Source: Cristatella mucedo (lineage: Eukaryota > Bryozoa > Phylactolaemata > Cristatellidae). From it: a stretch of 64,000 nucleotides of DNA. The stretch spans positions 8,740,001 through 8,804,000 of the forward strand of contig WPIO01000003.1 of assembly GCA_009760855.2 (NCBI GenBank), given 5' to 3'. Below the pieces are notes generated by a model, which saw only the letters and a list, made by a program, of their open reading frames with translations, had not been told where the DNA came from and ran no database searches. Shown in pieces: positions 10,609 through 22,450 of this stretch. A program made the position numbers and the translations under genes. How positions within the stretch are numbered: position 1 is the stretch's first letter; each line of letters opens with the position of its first letter.

Positions 10609-11488
10609 AAGGGAGAGAGAGAGAGAGAGGGGGAGAGAGAGCGAGAGAGAGAGAGCGGGGTATGGAGATGCCTACGCACAGCCAGAGACATAGGGAATTC
10701 GAAGCGCTTCCCCGTTGAATGACGAGTTGGCAGCTCACAGTTGCGTTCTGTTTCCTCCGCGTCCGGAAGCGCCTCGCGGCAAGCATACCCGCGCGGCTGC
10801 GCTGCAAGTAGCTACGCGCATGCACCGCTCGTTCCGCCGCCCTCCGCCCAGGCTCTCCCTGCAAGCAGGTTAGGGCGGGGTGGGGCAGGGCGCGCCTGGC
10901 TTTGGGCGACTTCCATTCACGCCGCGACAGCGCCGCTCGCGCCGCGTGGGGGGGCCGGTGCGCGCTCTATTGACGCGGCAGCCAGCCACGCGTGAGCGGC
11001 TCGGCGAGCTGGACATTGAGGCTCTCTTGAGGGCAGATTGCGGCGCACGGCAGCGGCGCCCGCCTCGCGTCTATGCTACGCCCGCCTCGCGATGGCTGAC
11101 CGATCAGCAAACTTCTCTCTTCGCCGCCGCCTCTGCCGCTGCCGCCGAGCCGAGCCGCGATCTGCTGTCTGCTACGCCGACTACGCGAGCGCGACGCTCT
11201 GCGGTCGTCGTAGGGGTGTTTCTCTTCTGCTGGATACCATTCTTCATCCTCAACAACCTGACGGCAGTGTGTCTGCAGCTGTACGGAGAGCACGTGAGCG
11301 TCTGCTCCATACCGCGGTGGTTGGCGAGCTGCTTTGTGTGGCTAGGTTACTGCAACAGCACCATCAATCCGCTCATTTACGCCGTGCTCAACAACGACTT
11401 CCGCAGGGCCTTTCTCAGCCTGCTTCGCCGCGGCGGCAGCGGCGGCGGCGCCAAGGGTAAGGGCGCCAGCGGACGCTTTAAGAAGTGA
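419..11488 (+). CDS. D2-like dopamine receptor, 5'-incomplete, three exons (419-531, 1675-2600, 11214-11488)
   Basis: This is a rhodopsin-class G-protein-coupled receptor for a biogenic amine. Joining the exons gives 437 residues from TM3 to the stop. Visible landmarks are Cys13 (3.25), Asp20 (3.32, the amine counter-ion), a DRF triplet at 37-39 in place of DRY, and the ECL2 Cys at 92. TM5 has Ser103, Ser104 and Ser107 at 5.42, 5.43 and 5.46 relative to Pro111 (5.50), which is the catechol-binding set. TM6 has CWIPFF (352-357). TM7 has WLGY (389-392) and NPLIY (398-402). ICL3 is about 205 residues and very rich in Ala, Thr and Gly; the C-tail is short and lacks a Cys. Long ICL3 with short tail is the D2-class, Gi/o-coupled layout. 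The 113-nt TM3 exon and the intron within VLG|V before TM6 match the vertebrate D2/D3 gene structure as I recall it. TM1 and TM2 are outside the window. An alpha2-adrenergic or octopamine receptor is the main alternative. Confidence 0.82.
532..1674 (+). other. D2-like receptor intron between TM3 and TM4 exons
   Basis: This is a GT-AG intron of 1,143 nt. It contains two copies of gctagcgctccttcagctg (1462-1480 and 1521-1539) with CTCAGCTG-type repeats between them. It also has a duplicated ccatacaarcgattattc motif around 1311 and 1361. I see no other coding segment. Confidence 0.7.
1675..2600 (+). CDS. D2-like receptor exon encoding TM4, ECL2, TM5 and the long third intracellular loop
   Basis: The exon is 926 nt. 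It starts after a pyrimidine-rich tract ending gaag (AG at 1673-1674) and ends at GTGAGT (2601). It begins [11 protein letters not shown], which is ICL2, then TM4, ECL2 (CSFANP) and TM5 ([10 protein letters not shown]). The remainder is a low-complexity ICL3 with runs of Ala/Thr, an acidic Asp run and a terminal basic segment, [13 protein letters not shown], that leads into TM6. The frame stays open past the donor to a stop at 2731, so intron retention would give a truncated protein lacking TM6-7. Confidence 0.85.
3985..4790 (+). mobile_element. L2/CR1-like LINE fragment, 5'-truncated
   Basis: The translated segment contains [13 protein letters not shown] and [17 protein letters not shown], the conserved C-terminal part of L2/CR1-clade reverse transcriptase ORFs. 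It ends with the element's 3' stem-loop (gtgcctagaaagagactaag...) near 4720-4785. Stops and frameshifts show it is dead. Confidence 0.85.
5080..5448 (+). mobile_element. Very short 5'-truncated LINE copy, nearly identical to the copy at 27673-28041
   Basis: It starts abruptly at gcatttagctcg and runs through the 3' UTR and stem-loop to an (ATT)n tail. I find only about two mismatches to the copy 22.6 kb away. Such short, clean truncation is typical of target-primed reverse transcription. Confidence 0.88.
5636..5840. repeat. AT-rich tract
   Basis: About 200 nt are almost entirely A/T, with repeated tatatattccatat and ataatatata motifs, inside otherwise GC-rich DNA. Confidence 0.85.
5841..5885. 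repeat. Perfect 17-bp inverted repeat, GC-rich hairpin
   Basis: gccgctgctcgccgctg (5841-5857) and its exact complement (5869-5885) flank an 11-nt spacer. It sits at the sharp edge of an AT-only tract (5636-5840). Confidence 0.9.
6058..6190 (-). mobile_element. SINE family 2: tRNA-derived head with its own 3' body
   Basis: In reverse complement the B box (gtgttcgaatcctgcag) is followed by a conserved body (ggcaataaagagtcg, agccgtggaagagcc complements) seen in six other copies. This family lacks the LINE stem-loop. Confidence 0.7.
6870..8460 (-). mobile_element. Degenerate antisense LINE copy
   Basis: It reads as the complement of the L2/CR1-like element: gtaggcagactgacagtggcgctgac and the tctagctgcagat block match the antisense copy at 33850-34720. 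It extends further 5' than other copies and is interrupted by an AT-rich insert at about 7168-7240. Confidence 0.65.
8483..8589. repeat. AT-rich insert flanked by 11-bp direct repeats
   Basis: catgctagtat occurs at 8483-8493 and 8579-8589, enclosing 85 nt of nearly pure A/T. The arrangement looks like an insertion with target-site duplication. Confidence 0.7.
8881..9286. repeat. 16-bp minisatellite, about 25 copies
   Basis: The unit is ctaaggaggagagcgg. Variants are ctCagg for ctAagg and agTgg or aaCgg for agCgg. A strong purine bias exists on the + strand. Confidence 0.92.
9340..9560 (-). mobile_element. Antisense LINE 3'-end fragment
   Basis: An aataataataat tail is followed by gccctcagagaacttatacactg, a diverged complement of the LINE stem-loop, and taggggtaacatgta from the 3' UTR. 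Confidence 0.6.
9569..9698. repeat. 26-bp tandem repeat, five copies
   Basis: The unit is tcctgaccttgtgcaggctttgtcag in five head-to-tail copies, differing only by t/c near the end. Each unit includes a small ctgacc...gg palindrome-like core. Confidence 0.9.
10556..10650. repeat. (GA)n microsatellite
   Basis: A near-continuous GA run with a few interruptions lies in the second intron of the D2-like receptor gene, about 570 nt before the last exon. Confidence 0.95.
11214..11488 (+). CDS. D2-like receptor last exon encoding TM6, TM7 and the C-tail
   Basis: The exon is 275 nt. The acceptor is cgtag (AG at 11212-11213) in phase 1. The split Gly codon rebuilds [15 protein letters not shown]7 carries [16 protein letters not shown], followed by helix 8 [15 protein letters not shown] Gly/Lys-rich tail ends at TGA 11486-11488. 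No Cys is available for helix-8 palmitoylation, unlike vertebrate D2, which ends in Cys. Confidence 0.87.
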
Positions 11489-12072
11489 CGCGCGCCACGC
11501 CACCGCCGCCGGCAGGCGGACCGAATCGGTGCCGCGTGGCCTGAAAATGCTGTCCACGCTCGAACGGAAGTCCGGACGGCGGCGGAACGAAGCGGGATCC
11601 AAAGCGAAGCTCTACCGCGAAGCTCCCGGAGCCCCTTCCCCCAATCTCGGAAGAGACGAAGGAGCCGATCGATTGGGGCCGCCAAGGTCGGTGCACGCGC
11701 GGCCTCGCCGCCGATGCCAAGGCGGTCGCGGCGCCGCGCTTTTTAGGGGAGTCAAGAAATCGCCGCCGCCGCAGCAGCAGTCGCACAGGCCGCTCGTCGT
11801 CCGTTGGCGTCAGACGCCGTCCACCGTCGATCGAGACGCAAGCGACTCGCGGCGGCGTCGGGACGTTTCGTGTTGAACATCGCTCGGCTCAAGCGCGCGC
11901 TGCTTGCTCGCGCCGGAAGTGCACGGTGCAAGCTGAAGCTTTTCTCTCGAGTCCAGACGGACTGGCAGCCCCGGCGCCGCGGCTACTGGCAATCGCCATT
12001 TCTAAACCTTTATCGCGAGCTTTACGCTGTCCGCAAGCCAAAGCAGCTAGTCTGTACAACGGCGACCTTGTA

Positions 12073-12078
12073 AATAAA
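12073..12078 (+). terminator. Polyadenylation signal AATAAA of the D2-like receptor gene
   Basis: A canonical AATAAA lies 585 nt after the stop codon, at the point where GC-rich 3' UTR-like sequence changes to AT-richer DNA. It is the first canonical hexamer after the stop that I noticed. Confidence 0.5.
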
Positions 12079-13252
12079 ACAGCAGCAGGGAAGCGCTTTT
12101 AATGTAAACTAAAATTCAAATATTGATCCAAAAGCAGCGTGAACTAGTTTCTTATCGTCGTCCGCCGGTCCATGCATAGCACGCTGAGCACTCGCACTTG
12201 CACACATCGAATACTCGCCGCTAAGATTTCCTTCAAAGGAAGCTTTGCCGTGCAGCCAGGCACTCTCCTAATTGCACCTCGCTCGTGCTGCTACGTGGAG
12301 CGTCGAGGTAAATGTAGCGTCGCGCTCTCGCGAAAGACAGCAACGACGACCAACCAACGAAGGCAAACAGAACCTACCTGGTTATGTCTTCGGCGGCGGC
12401 GGCGGCGGAGCAGCGATGGACATTTTCAACGGCTGCGCCCGCGTGCCCCACGCTCGCTATCCGAGGCTGAGCCACGAAGCGGACTCGGCGGCGCGGCGGC
12501 GCACGCGATCGGGCAGCTTTCCGACGCGGCATCCTCGGTCTTAAGACTGCCGGCGGGCGAATCTGACGTCGGCGTCCGCTAAGCTAAGCGGAGATTCGAT
12601 CGAAACGCTAGGCCGCAAGAGCCCGCGCGCGCGCGTTTGAGAGCCGCTGCGTTCTCTCGCGCGACTCCAGGGGCCACGCACGTCTTCTGCTCAGCCTGCA
12701 ACAGCAGCGGCGGCAGCGGCGCTGTTGATGCTGCTGCTGCTGCTGCTGCTTGCTGCTTGCTGGCTGATTATGAGCAGCAAAAGACGACCTCGCCGCCGCG
12801 TCGCTCGAGCTACGCTCGCTCGCGGCCCGCGCTGCTGGGGGCGCTAAATCGACCCGGAGGTGATCCCGCGATCGGCACGTGGCGCGCGCGACGTCAGGTC
12901 TGCGAGCTCTGAAGAGAGTGCGGCATTAAAGTAAAAGTTGAGGTTAGCTGATTCACCGGCCCCGAGTACGTGGCGGCAGGAGGGCCTTTTGTGGCTATCG
13001 CAGCGGCTTGCAGCAAGGCAAATGAGGCTCTGCCTGCTGCGGGACTCCCATCGGGGAGAGACCTGCACGCCATGAAGTGCGGGCACCTGACCCTTAGGCT
13101 TAGACCCAGAGGCGATTGCACAGTAATGCACACATTCCTCTTCCCATAGATGGATTTTCTTTAAAGCTTCACATTTACTTTACCGTGAATTTACTTTCTG
13201 TGTAGCTTTCTTCATTTACAGCACAACGGCGTTCCCTTCAGGATTTTAACCT

Positions 13253-13460
<208 letters not shown>

Positions 13461-13633
13461 GTACAGCTTCAACGGTTCGGCCACAAAGTCTTATTCAGCG
13501 ACGTACCGAAGGAGCAGGGAGTATAGATCCGCGGGGGCCTAATACTGATGGGACGCCATGATATTCTAGGAACGCCACTGGTCTTCTTTGAAGAAATTTA
13601 CAATGGCAGCCACGTCAGCGTTTATCCAGCATT

Positions 13634-13782
13634 GCCGAGCTGGTTTGGTCAAGCGGTTAAGGTGCTCTCGCCCCGCGGACCAAGGTCCGGCTGAGGTCGT
13701 GGGCTCGAGCCCCGAGGCATATGAGAAGCGCCTGAATAGAGATTAAGTTATCTTGGGGAACTGTACAAACGAATTATATTTA
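13634..13782 (+). mobile_element. SINE family 1: tRNA-derived head with LINE-type tail
   Basis: The head ggtttggtcaagcggttaaggtgctc (A box) and gaggtcgtgggctcgagcccc (B box) resembles a tRNA. It is followed by agcgcctgaatagagattaag and tatcttggggaactgtacaaac, the LINE 3' stem-loop. Pol III internal promoter boxes are legible. Confidence 0.8.
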
Positions 13783-13885
13783 TCTACATATTGCCAGCCC
13801 CGGTAGCACCAGCCGCGAGCATTCATCTCCGTCGCCTATGCTTTCAAACGATGCTAAACGATAAGCACTAACGCAGTCTCCACTC

Positions 13886-14020
13886 TGAAGCGCGTCACTG
13901 GGATAGCCCAAGAGGTAGAGTGCTCGCTCTTCGCGGCCGAGGTCGTGGGTTCGAATCCTGCAGTAGTGGGCGATCCTTTTAATGCCCGCTGTGCAAGCGG
14001 TGGCGATAGCCGGCGGAACG
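13886..14020 (+). mobile_element. SINE family 2 copy, plus strand
   Basis: gatagcccaagaggtagagtgctcgc and gaggtcgtgggttcgaatcctgcag are clear A and B boxes. The body gatccttttaatgcccgctgtgcaagcggt continues into GC-rich sequence. Confidence 0.7.
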
Positions 14021-17000
14021 GCTCCGATTGCCAGCATCTCGCTCGGCTGCGTCCGCAGCGAGCCAGCGACGGAGGCAAGGCCGCCGCCGCCGCCGCCGGC
14101 AATGGCGGCCGCTCGCAGCCCCCACGTGCCCAGCACGGCCGAGCATCGTCATTCGACTGGCCGCCGCCGACGTCGGCCGCCACGAAGAACTCGGCCTGCC
14201 GTTATACATGCAAAGTGGGCTGCTAAATCAGCTGATATTTTCTTTTACACACCGGTGCATAGCAATCAAGCTACCTCACTCAAACAGACTCGTTCGTTTG
14301 GCGCGCCGCGCTCTGGAACGATGCGCCGGCGGCGGCGGCAGGTAATGCTGCGGCAGCAGGCAGCGCGGCCGCATCGCAGAGACCTTTAGGCTCGTCTTAA
14401 AACTTGGCCGTTGCTATCGAGCCTCATCATTACCTCGAACGGTACCGACTCCTTCAAACGATGCGCTGCTCAATTAAATGGCCGAGCGTCCTAGCACGGC
14501 GCTCGTTCGAGTCGCGCTTGTCGAGGCACACGCGGTCACGTGTACATCCGGTCGCCGTCCTTAGTCGTGCGTAACGCTCGAGACACATCGGAAAGGATTC
14601 TACGAGGCCTGGCCAGATTCGTCTAGACACGGCGGCTCCCGAGTAGCGATCGCGCCGGCGCCGCTAAAGTGAACCCGGGGTGCGCGCGTCCGAAGGAACT
14701 CTCGCACCTCCTCCCATCGCCCGCGTTGCAGCGCCTTGCGTCGCTTCTCGCCGTGCTTCCGTCGGCACTTCGACATCACCTGACGTCTGCCACTCGGTCG
14801 GCTATTTCTTTTACTGACTTGCGGCTCTGTCAGAGTTTGTCGGGAGCGTCGGATTTGGGCTTGCAAGGGGGAATTTAGGTGCACGGTCGCACCATCCCTA
14901 GAGGGAGCCGCTGCGGTGAACAGTAAGTGCGCTGCGTTTCCAAGATAGCGTGTCTCGGATTTGCCGATCGGAGATTGTCTTTAGAATCACTCGTCCGTCT
15001 CCGCAGAGACGGGTCAGAGCGGGTGGAACAGCCAGCCGCTTCGCGCGCTTAGCAGCCTACTAATTACCGAGTCGCCGATCGACTTAGCTTCAATCGACGC
15101 CCTGGTGAGCGCGAGACGCACCGCAAGATGGCGGTCGCGGCTCCCGCGAGGCGATTCGCTCGGACTACCGTCGTACGACTCGGACGGGAAGCGGCGAGCG
15201 GCCAATTGCTTCGCCGCGCGAGGCTGTGCGCCGTAATTACTAATCTTCGAGACGGCGCACGCTGCGAAGCGCTCGGCTGCTCTCGCTACAGCCCCCTCCC
15301 GCCACCCCATCCCGAGTCAGTCTCTAGCGGTCGGCTAGTCCGTTCGCAGCCGAAAAGCTCGGCTCGCTATATCGAGGCGAGGGTTGCTAGCGATCGCACA
15401 ACAGGGCGAGCAGGAAGCCATCGGGCTCTGCCCAGAGAGAAGCTGTTCGTTTAACAGCCGCAAAGTGGGGGCGACTCCGCCGGTTCGATGGCGCCGCTAC
15501 ACGCGCGGGGGCGGGGAGGCGTGGAGCCGCGTCGGAGAACTTTCGCCGAGGGGAGCGTGTCCTCGGCGGTAGGATAAAAAAACCGCGTCGGCAAGGAGGA
15601 ACGCCCTTTCGGTGCGAGTTGCCTTCTTTCTCCGCGTCTCTGTTGCAGCAGTGGTATCGAAGCAATATCCGATCAGCGCAGCGTTGCAGTGAGCTCGCTT
15701 GCAACCGCACGTCGCTACTTTACACCTATAAGTTGACCTTGGCCTAGGTCGACCCGGCTTCCAGTTTCTCCGACCACGCGCGCATGTCTACTCGCTTCGC
15801 GGTGGCTGGTTGTGTTTTTTTCTAGGCATGAATGCTAGTTACCGGCGCACTTTTAACACCGCACGGTAAAATGCTACGCTCTGAGCTCACTGTTGCATGC
15901 CGACGCCGCAACGGCGACGCTGAAAATGCAGACAATTTTCGATATGCTGCGAGGGTACGCAAATATGAGAAATGAATCGTATGAGGGCTGACCTTGGATG
16001 AGAGCAGGTGCTCGTCCGCAGGCGCTCCTATGGAGTGCGTCGGGTGCGGTCATTGAGTGTCCTACTGCACGGCCAAGGCTGACTAGATATCACTTGCCGT
16101 CTGTATGCCTGCGTTAATTTGCTGTCGCCTGTACGAGTAATCAGCAGCCCTTGGAGACATTGGTTTCATCGGTATCTACCCCGATGACAATGCCGTAGCG
16201 TTTTGATTGCTATTTGGGGCGAGCGGCGCGCTTTCAAGTCCACTAGCTCTCTCCCAGCAAGACGTACGGCGTGCCGTTAGTTATGACAGCGTTTAATGCG
16301 AGATTGCGTTAGTAAAGTTCACGCGTACACGCGCGCCTGAAAATGGTTACGGCTCAAGCTTTACTTTTGTACTTTCAGATTCCGAATGGCTCCATGCCTC
16401 TTCCGGGAGGATTTCGAGTAAATAAGTATTAATAAAGTATTAGAATAAATAACTAACTAGTCTTAAAAACTTCATTAAAGCAGTAGCCCTGACACAACTC
16501 GAGCAGATCTTTGCGAAGGGGCCGCCCTGTGTGCCTCACACACTTGCTGCTGCTGCTCCTGCTGCTGCCGCTCCATGCGGCAGCAATGCAAAAGTGCCGA
16601 TGACCAGGACCGCAATCTCTATCTACCGTAACCTTTATCTAACCATAACCTTCATCTAGCTGCAACCTCTAAGCTCCTTGGCCTTTTAGCCTGGTATCCG
16701 CGCCAGACGCAAGTGTCTCGTTCCTAAAGGATTCTTCTCAGTTAACGCAGGTCGCGACTATCCTGGATGCAAATCAATTTCAAGCGCTCGCATAACCGAA
16801 AGGAATTCCTTAAACAACGTATATTTTACGAGACGCGCACGTTCCACCATTACCCCGCAGCCATTAATCCGCTCGCTACGAGTATAAGATATAGGATATA
16901 TAGATATAAGAGCCCTGTCCTCGCTTTTTCGGTGGCTTGCAAGATGATTTCTCATAGTCGAGCTGCAGGCGGACGTCGACTGACGCAAAAGCTTCGTTGA

Positions 17001-19132
17001 CTTGGTAGCAGTTCAAAAGCGAGCTCGCTACCACAACTGCAATTCTGTTTGATCAGACCTGCCGTGGCGCGCGCAGTCTCGCCAGAAGCGCCAAGCGCTT
17101 GACTGAAAAAAAAACGCAAGCAAGAATTCAACGCTGCCCTGAGGCCGGTAGTCGCGCGGTTGCATTTCGCACGCGGATGAGGATGTCGGCGGCGCATTGT
17201 GCACCCGACGTCCACCAACATAACAGCGGCAGTGCTTTGTTTGTTGTAGGTCAACCCGCTAGTCGTTGCCGGCGTCATGCATGCCGCGCTACGGACCCAA
17301 TCGCTTAGGCAGCGTTGGCTCCGTCCGAAGCGTCTAATTACCGATTTACGAGCGTCTCGGGAGTAGGCCCATTAGCATCCGACCGTCAGGGAGCGGGGCT
17401 CGCGAGTGCGCGCTAGGCACCTCGCTTCGCCCGCCACAGGCGACGAGAAGGGCGGACCACTTGAGTCATCTGTCCTACGAGCGCTAACCGTCCGAAAGAG
17501 CCGAGACCGCGCCGTTCGCGTTCTTCTTTTCCCGTTTCGTTTTCCTTGACCTCTCCGCGCTCGTCCTGTCCTGCGGTGCAGCGCATGCGCAAGGCGTCCT
17601 TCCCAGTCTTCTCCGCATGCCGCCTTCCAAGCCCTCGCCGACACGCCTCTCGCCGGCTGACGGCACAACAACAAGAAGTCGTCAACCGGGTTCCAGACGC
17701 ACTCAACACGGCTGCCGCTAGCCGCGGCGGCAAGGTTCAGCGTGGCCCCACCCCGCCGATGCTTACACGAACCTCGCCGAATGAAGGCGGCGAAGAGACC
17801 AACACTGAACGCGTCTGCGATTGATTGCGTCGCTCTCGGCGTGGGAACTTGCCCGCTGAAGCAGCACGGCGAGGGAATAACGAGCGGCACCCTAATTACT
17901 GCGAGCTGCTGACCAATTTCGTTCGCACGTTTGCATCCGAGGACAGCGGGGCGAATGAGCTCTTCCAGTGTCAGCGCGAATCGGATCTCGGCGGGCGACG
18001 CGGTGCGTTCAATTAAGCGACTCACTAGCCTTTCTCCTCAGTATAAGCGGGAGCTGCACCACAGAATCGCTGCCGCGAGTGCTACGACCGTCGATAAAAC
18101 ACTGTCACACTGACTGGAGGCAAATGTATGTACTTAACGAGCAATCGTTCGAATCGCGGGTCTCTAAGTTTTTCGTCAAACAGCGCACACGCCGACACCC
18201 GTCTAAATTCTGCGATATCATCAAGGTCAATTTGGACGACGTATTTACCAGATTGCCGTAAACACCAGAGACACTTTTAGGACACGCGTGCTAGCACGCT
18301 CCAAGTCGAAAAAAAGGCTTACATCAAAGATCCTTTGGGACAGCTGTGCTGTGCTTTCTGCGGTTGTAAAAGCGCGTTGCAACTCGCAACTTCCCCGAGA
18401 TGCTGCTATAATGCTACGCCTGTCGTCCGTGCGTAACTGACGTCGGCCATTGTCCTGCCGCACGATCGGAGATAAAGCAGCTCAGGCAGTGGACCCATAT
18501 AAAGTCCTGGTAATCGTGCACAGTTTAGAGCACTCGTCTTTCACTCTTGGCAGCAGCGTCTGAGAAACTAACGAGGTGTCGACTATGCATTTAGAGACAG
18601 CGAACTTTCTGCTATGAGCACAGCAACCATGGCAGAATAACGGAAAGTTCGTCACGGTAAGCCGCGTCTGTTTTCAAGCTGCTCGCCCCGGCTCGTCGGC
18701 CGTCGCGATCGCTTTGCGGCCAGTTAATGGCCCGTTGACATTTATGGCGGGTACAGATGGGCAAAAGCGGCATTTAGAGTTCAATTCAGAGTCGGACGCC
18801 GTAGCCAAAGCCGAATTTTGTGTCGGAAGAGCCGCCGAGCCGCGGCGCGAGGGTGAGGAAATTTATTTCGGCATGCGACGCTTGCGACTGAGCTCCATTC
18901 GTTCCGCGCTTCACGCTCCAGAACAGCACGACGCGAACGCTCGCGGCGATCTGCTGATCTGGCGATCACCCTAATCTATAGAGTCTCGCCAGAGTTGGGC
19001 GAGTCCGGAGCCGAGATCAGAATCGAGCGACAGAGAGCGCAGGGCGCTCGCCACACGAAAGAGTGAGAACCGACTCGCTGTAGTTAGCAGCCGCAACGAC
19101 CGCCGCTCTAGTCATTCCAGCCACCATCGCTC

Positions 19133-19152
19133 GGCGCGCGCGCGCGCGCGCG
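19133..19152. repeat. (CG)n run
   Basis: Alternating C/G for about 19 nt, a sequence able to form Z-DNA, within the CpG-rich block. Confidence 0.85.
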
Positions 19153-21934
19153 GATGCGACGCGGGCTGCAGCGAGCGCTTCAACCGCCTCGGCTAGCTCG
19201 CGCCGCGGCTACCTCTTCGGGCCTGCGCGCGGGCCGTGGAAATCAATTGAGGGTGACTCCCGCAGCCGGGCAACTATTAAGTATTAATGAAGACGCCGCA
19301 CGTCTCAGGCAGCCAATAAAACTATTGCAAGCTGCTTTTATAGTGCTGCTATATTAGGGATGATGCTAATTAAAAAGGCTCGGCTGCGTGCGCCCGCTGA
19401 CCGGCGCGCGGAATGCAGACGACGCACTTCCGAGTCGGAAAGTACTCGTAGCGACACGCTTGCACGCGCAGCCGCGCGGCGGCTCGGCGGAACCGGGCGC
19501 TGCTAGTCGCTGCTGCGCCCGTATTCAAACGGGTTGGGTCAATTCTGGGTCAAACCGGTCGGGGCTTCACTGGAGCACCTGCGCCGCTCGCGCGAGCAGC
19601 CCAGTTCAACTCTTACCCCGGCGTCAGCGACTGAAGCGTACGCTCGCCGCTGGGGTGGGCGCGCGCTTAAGCCTCGTTTTGAATGGCGACGACGGAACCA
19701 GCAGTCGTCGAGCGTCGGCCGCAGTCGCGATCGCTTCGGCCGGCGGCGAGCGGTCGCCGGCGTTTGATGTTCGTCGGCGCCGTCGGCGTCGAACGAGCGC
19801 CGAGCAGGCGTGGGGCAGTCAGCGTCGCGGGCCCGTGCGCGCGCGCCAACCCTCCGCACGCACCCCACCCCCGAGACCTCCGAGCGAGCCCTGCGGGCCT
19901 GTCGCGCGACCTACTTCTAGTCGAGCGGTGCGTACGCGCGGATTGGTCATTAGAAGGCCTCGCTGGCGGCGCGGCCAGAGGTGGAGCCGGGGTTTTCATC
20001 TGGGCGCCCCGAAACGCACCGTTTTGTGTAGGCGGGGAAGAGCCGCAGGTAATAAAAAGTTGCAGCAAAAAATCGTAGCGTTTATTCGACCCACAGTCGG
20101 CGATTGCCCATCGAGCGGAATTGCGACAACAATTTTGATGTTGGCGATGGTCTAGGGGTGTGGAAAAAGGGGGGGGCAGCCCAGGTAGGTGCCCCGCTGC
20201 GGGGGATGGGCAAATGCCCCGCCACTGCGCGCCGTGCATGCAAATGTGTACTCATCGACAGTGGCTGGAGCGGCCTCTACGTCTTCGTGCGGACTCGTGC
20301 CTTTCGTGCGCGGTCACATGATGAATGCAAGCGCTAACGACTGCGCCGAGCGTAGTCATCTTCGCCGTTCCTCTTCGCCGAGAATTAGAATCGGGTGATT
20401 AGAATCGAAGAACTCCCAGCCAGGTTTTCCAGCGCGTCGGCCGAGACCCGCTAGCCTGCTGCTGCAGTGCGGGCAGAGCGCGCTTGGCGCTTGCAGCAGC
20501 AGCAGCAGCACGCCGCCGTCGCCGGAGCGAATGACCGGCCAGCGGCGAAACCCGCAGAGAAGCGCTGGTTTCTGATGCGCGGCGCTAACAGGAGAGCGGT
20601 GGCCGCTGGAAACCGCGAGCTGTACGCGTCTGCTCGCAAGCTGCTGGTATCGGCTTGACCGAGCGTGTAGCGACCTGCGAGCTGAGGCTCTCGTATCTCG
20701 TGGCGCCGCAGCTTGACTTAATTTTGCCTCTGACTCTCAGTAATGAGCCGTCAGTCCTAGTTCGCTCGCACTCTCCGCGTGATAAAATTAAGAGAGCTCG
20801 CACCGCCATTTTTAGCGCTATTGCAGACCACGCACTCGAGACATTTCCCTTTAGGCTGCTGGCTACAGGGCGGGATTAAGCAATGTAATGCAGAAATTTC
20901 CCAAATTCCTTCTGAGATTCCGCCATCGGCGTGCCAAAAAGCCGCCATTTCAACCGTAGACGCCACACAAGCGGTAGAGCACGGCTCAAAGAACAAGACG
21001 CCGAAGCAGAACCTTTGCCCCGCACGAGGCAAAGTATTCTCGCTCGCGGTCACGCGGCAGAAGTCCGTCGGTTAGTCTGTATTACATGAAAATAGTCGAG
21101 GAATTTATATGCAGTCGTGCGTGTGGGCCCGCGCGCGTGTATTTGCATATCTGTGTGTAACTCCGCGGAGTCATATAAACTGAATGAGCGTTGGGCTGCC
21201 GGGTTTCCTTTTGCGAACTCCAGGCGCACTCGGCTTTCGGAGTGCATTGGCTGGCCAAAAGATGTCGTCGTGCGTAACGAAAAGAATGTGCGCAATACCG
21301 CTGGAACGGATTAGGATTCTTTCAGTATGAGTACTCGGAGGGGGTGCTCTCGATTGCTGTCGCGCTCTGCTATCGTCGACTGCACAGCAGCTGCTGCGTC
21401 GGACCGACGGTGCGACTCGCGGCGAACGTCAGCTCGGCTGAACGTCAGCTTGCTGCTGCGACTCGCTGGCCACCGCGCTTCGAGCCGCTCGATGACCCTC
21501 CGACACTCGTGTCTGTCCGTCTGTCTCTCTGTCAGTCAGTCTGTCTGTCTGTCTGTCGCGTGTCTGCGAGGACGTCTGCACCGTTGCAAGCACCGTTGCT
21601 TGAAATGCAAATTTCCGTTGCCCCCCCCCCCCCGTTGCCCCGAGCCCCCAATTATTCGCTTCGGGAGAGGTAAACTCGCAGCGATCATCCGTCGCGGTAC
21701 AACAGCTTGCCGCGCTTAAAGGGACGGAGTAGAGCAACTCGAGTCCAAAGAGCGAAGACGCGGTATGCGGAGACGCCTGAGGATGTGAGCTTTGCAGATA
21801 CGTAAGCAGGAGCAAGATATTGGGAGGAACTAAAAGTTAATGATCTGAGGCCTTGAAGTCGTTACTCTGCTTGATGGGAGCCTGTTCAGGTAGGTGGGGC
21901 ACAGTGGGGTACTGCGGCAGATGTGGCGTGTGAC

Positions 21935-21944
21935 TCTCTCTCTA

Positions 21945-21990
<46 letters not shown>
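21935..21990. repeat. (CT)n microsatellite
   Basis: A CT run with two CTAT interruptions. Confidence 0.95.
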
Positions 21991-21993
<3 letters not shown>

Positions 21994-22376
21994 GCTGAGC
22001 AGGCGTCGGCGTCCCGAAGGTAAATACGGCAGCTGGACAGGCAATTTTAGCATCGGCAGCCAGCTGCTGCTAATATTGCTTAAGTAACGCCGATAAGCGG
22101 CGCATGGAGGCGCTTGGGGTTTGGGCCATGATTAGCTAAGCACGACTGGATGACGGCTTGATAAATTATAAATAGTCACTCCATCAAACATGAAGGACCA
22201 CACAACAGCATTACAGCTGCGCGAAAGTGAAGACTCCGGTCAGCTAGCCGTCCTTAATCTTCCAAATGGGAAATGACTGACACGGATATCCACCTTGGCG
22301 GCGTGAATGCTCGGCTGGTTCAGCAAATGTGATCCAGAGACCTTCATAAGGAGCCCGATTTATCTGTGCAATAGCA

Positions 22377-22390
22377 CAGCTCTCTTTCTT

Positions 22391-22425
<35 letters not shown>

Positions 22426-22450
22426 TCATCTATCTATCTCTATCTCTATT

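Larger units (their letters stand above)
2601..11213 (+). other. Large D2-like receptor intron (8.6 kb), repeat-filled
   Basis: This is a GT-AG intron separating ICL3 from TM6. It holds LINE fragments (3985-4790, 5080-5448, 6870-8460, 9340-9560), an antisense SINE (6058-6190), three AT-rich islands, a 17-bp perfect hairpin, a 16-bp minisatellite and a 26-bp tandem repeat. No additional receptor exon is visible. Confidence 0.7.

Noticed and set aside
13886-13960. Functional tRNA gene
   Set aside because: The A and B boxes are tRNA-like, but the sequence continues into the shared SINE body, and the same head occurs in several decayed copies.
17372-18025. 217-codon open frame on -
   Set aside because: Same reason: composition-driven, no recognisable motif and overlapping frames on the other strand.
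19388-20155. 255-codon open frame on + in the GC-rich block
   Set aside because: It is Arg/Ala/Ser/Pro-rich, overlaps other long frames on both strands and lacks any domain or splice logic. High GC reduces stop codons.
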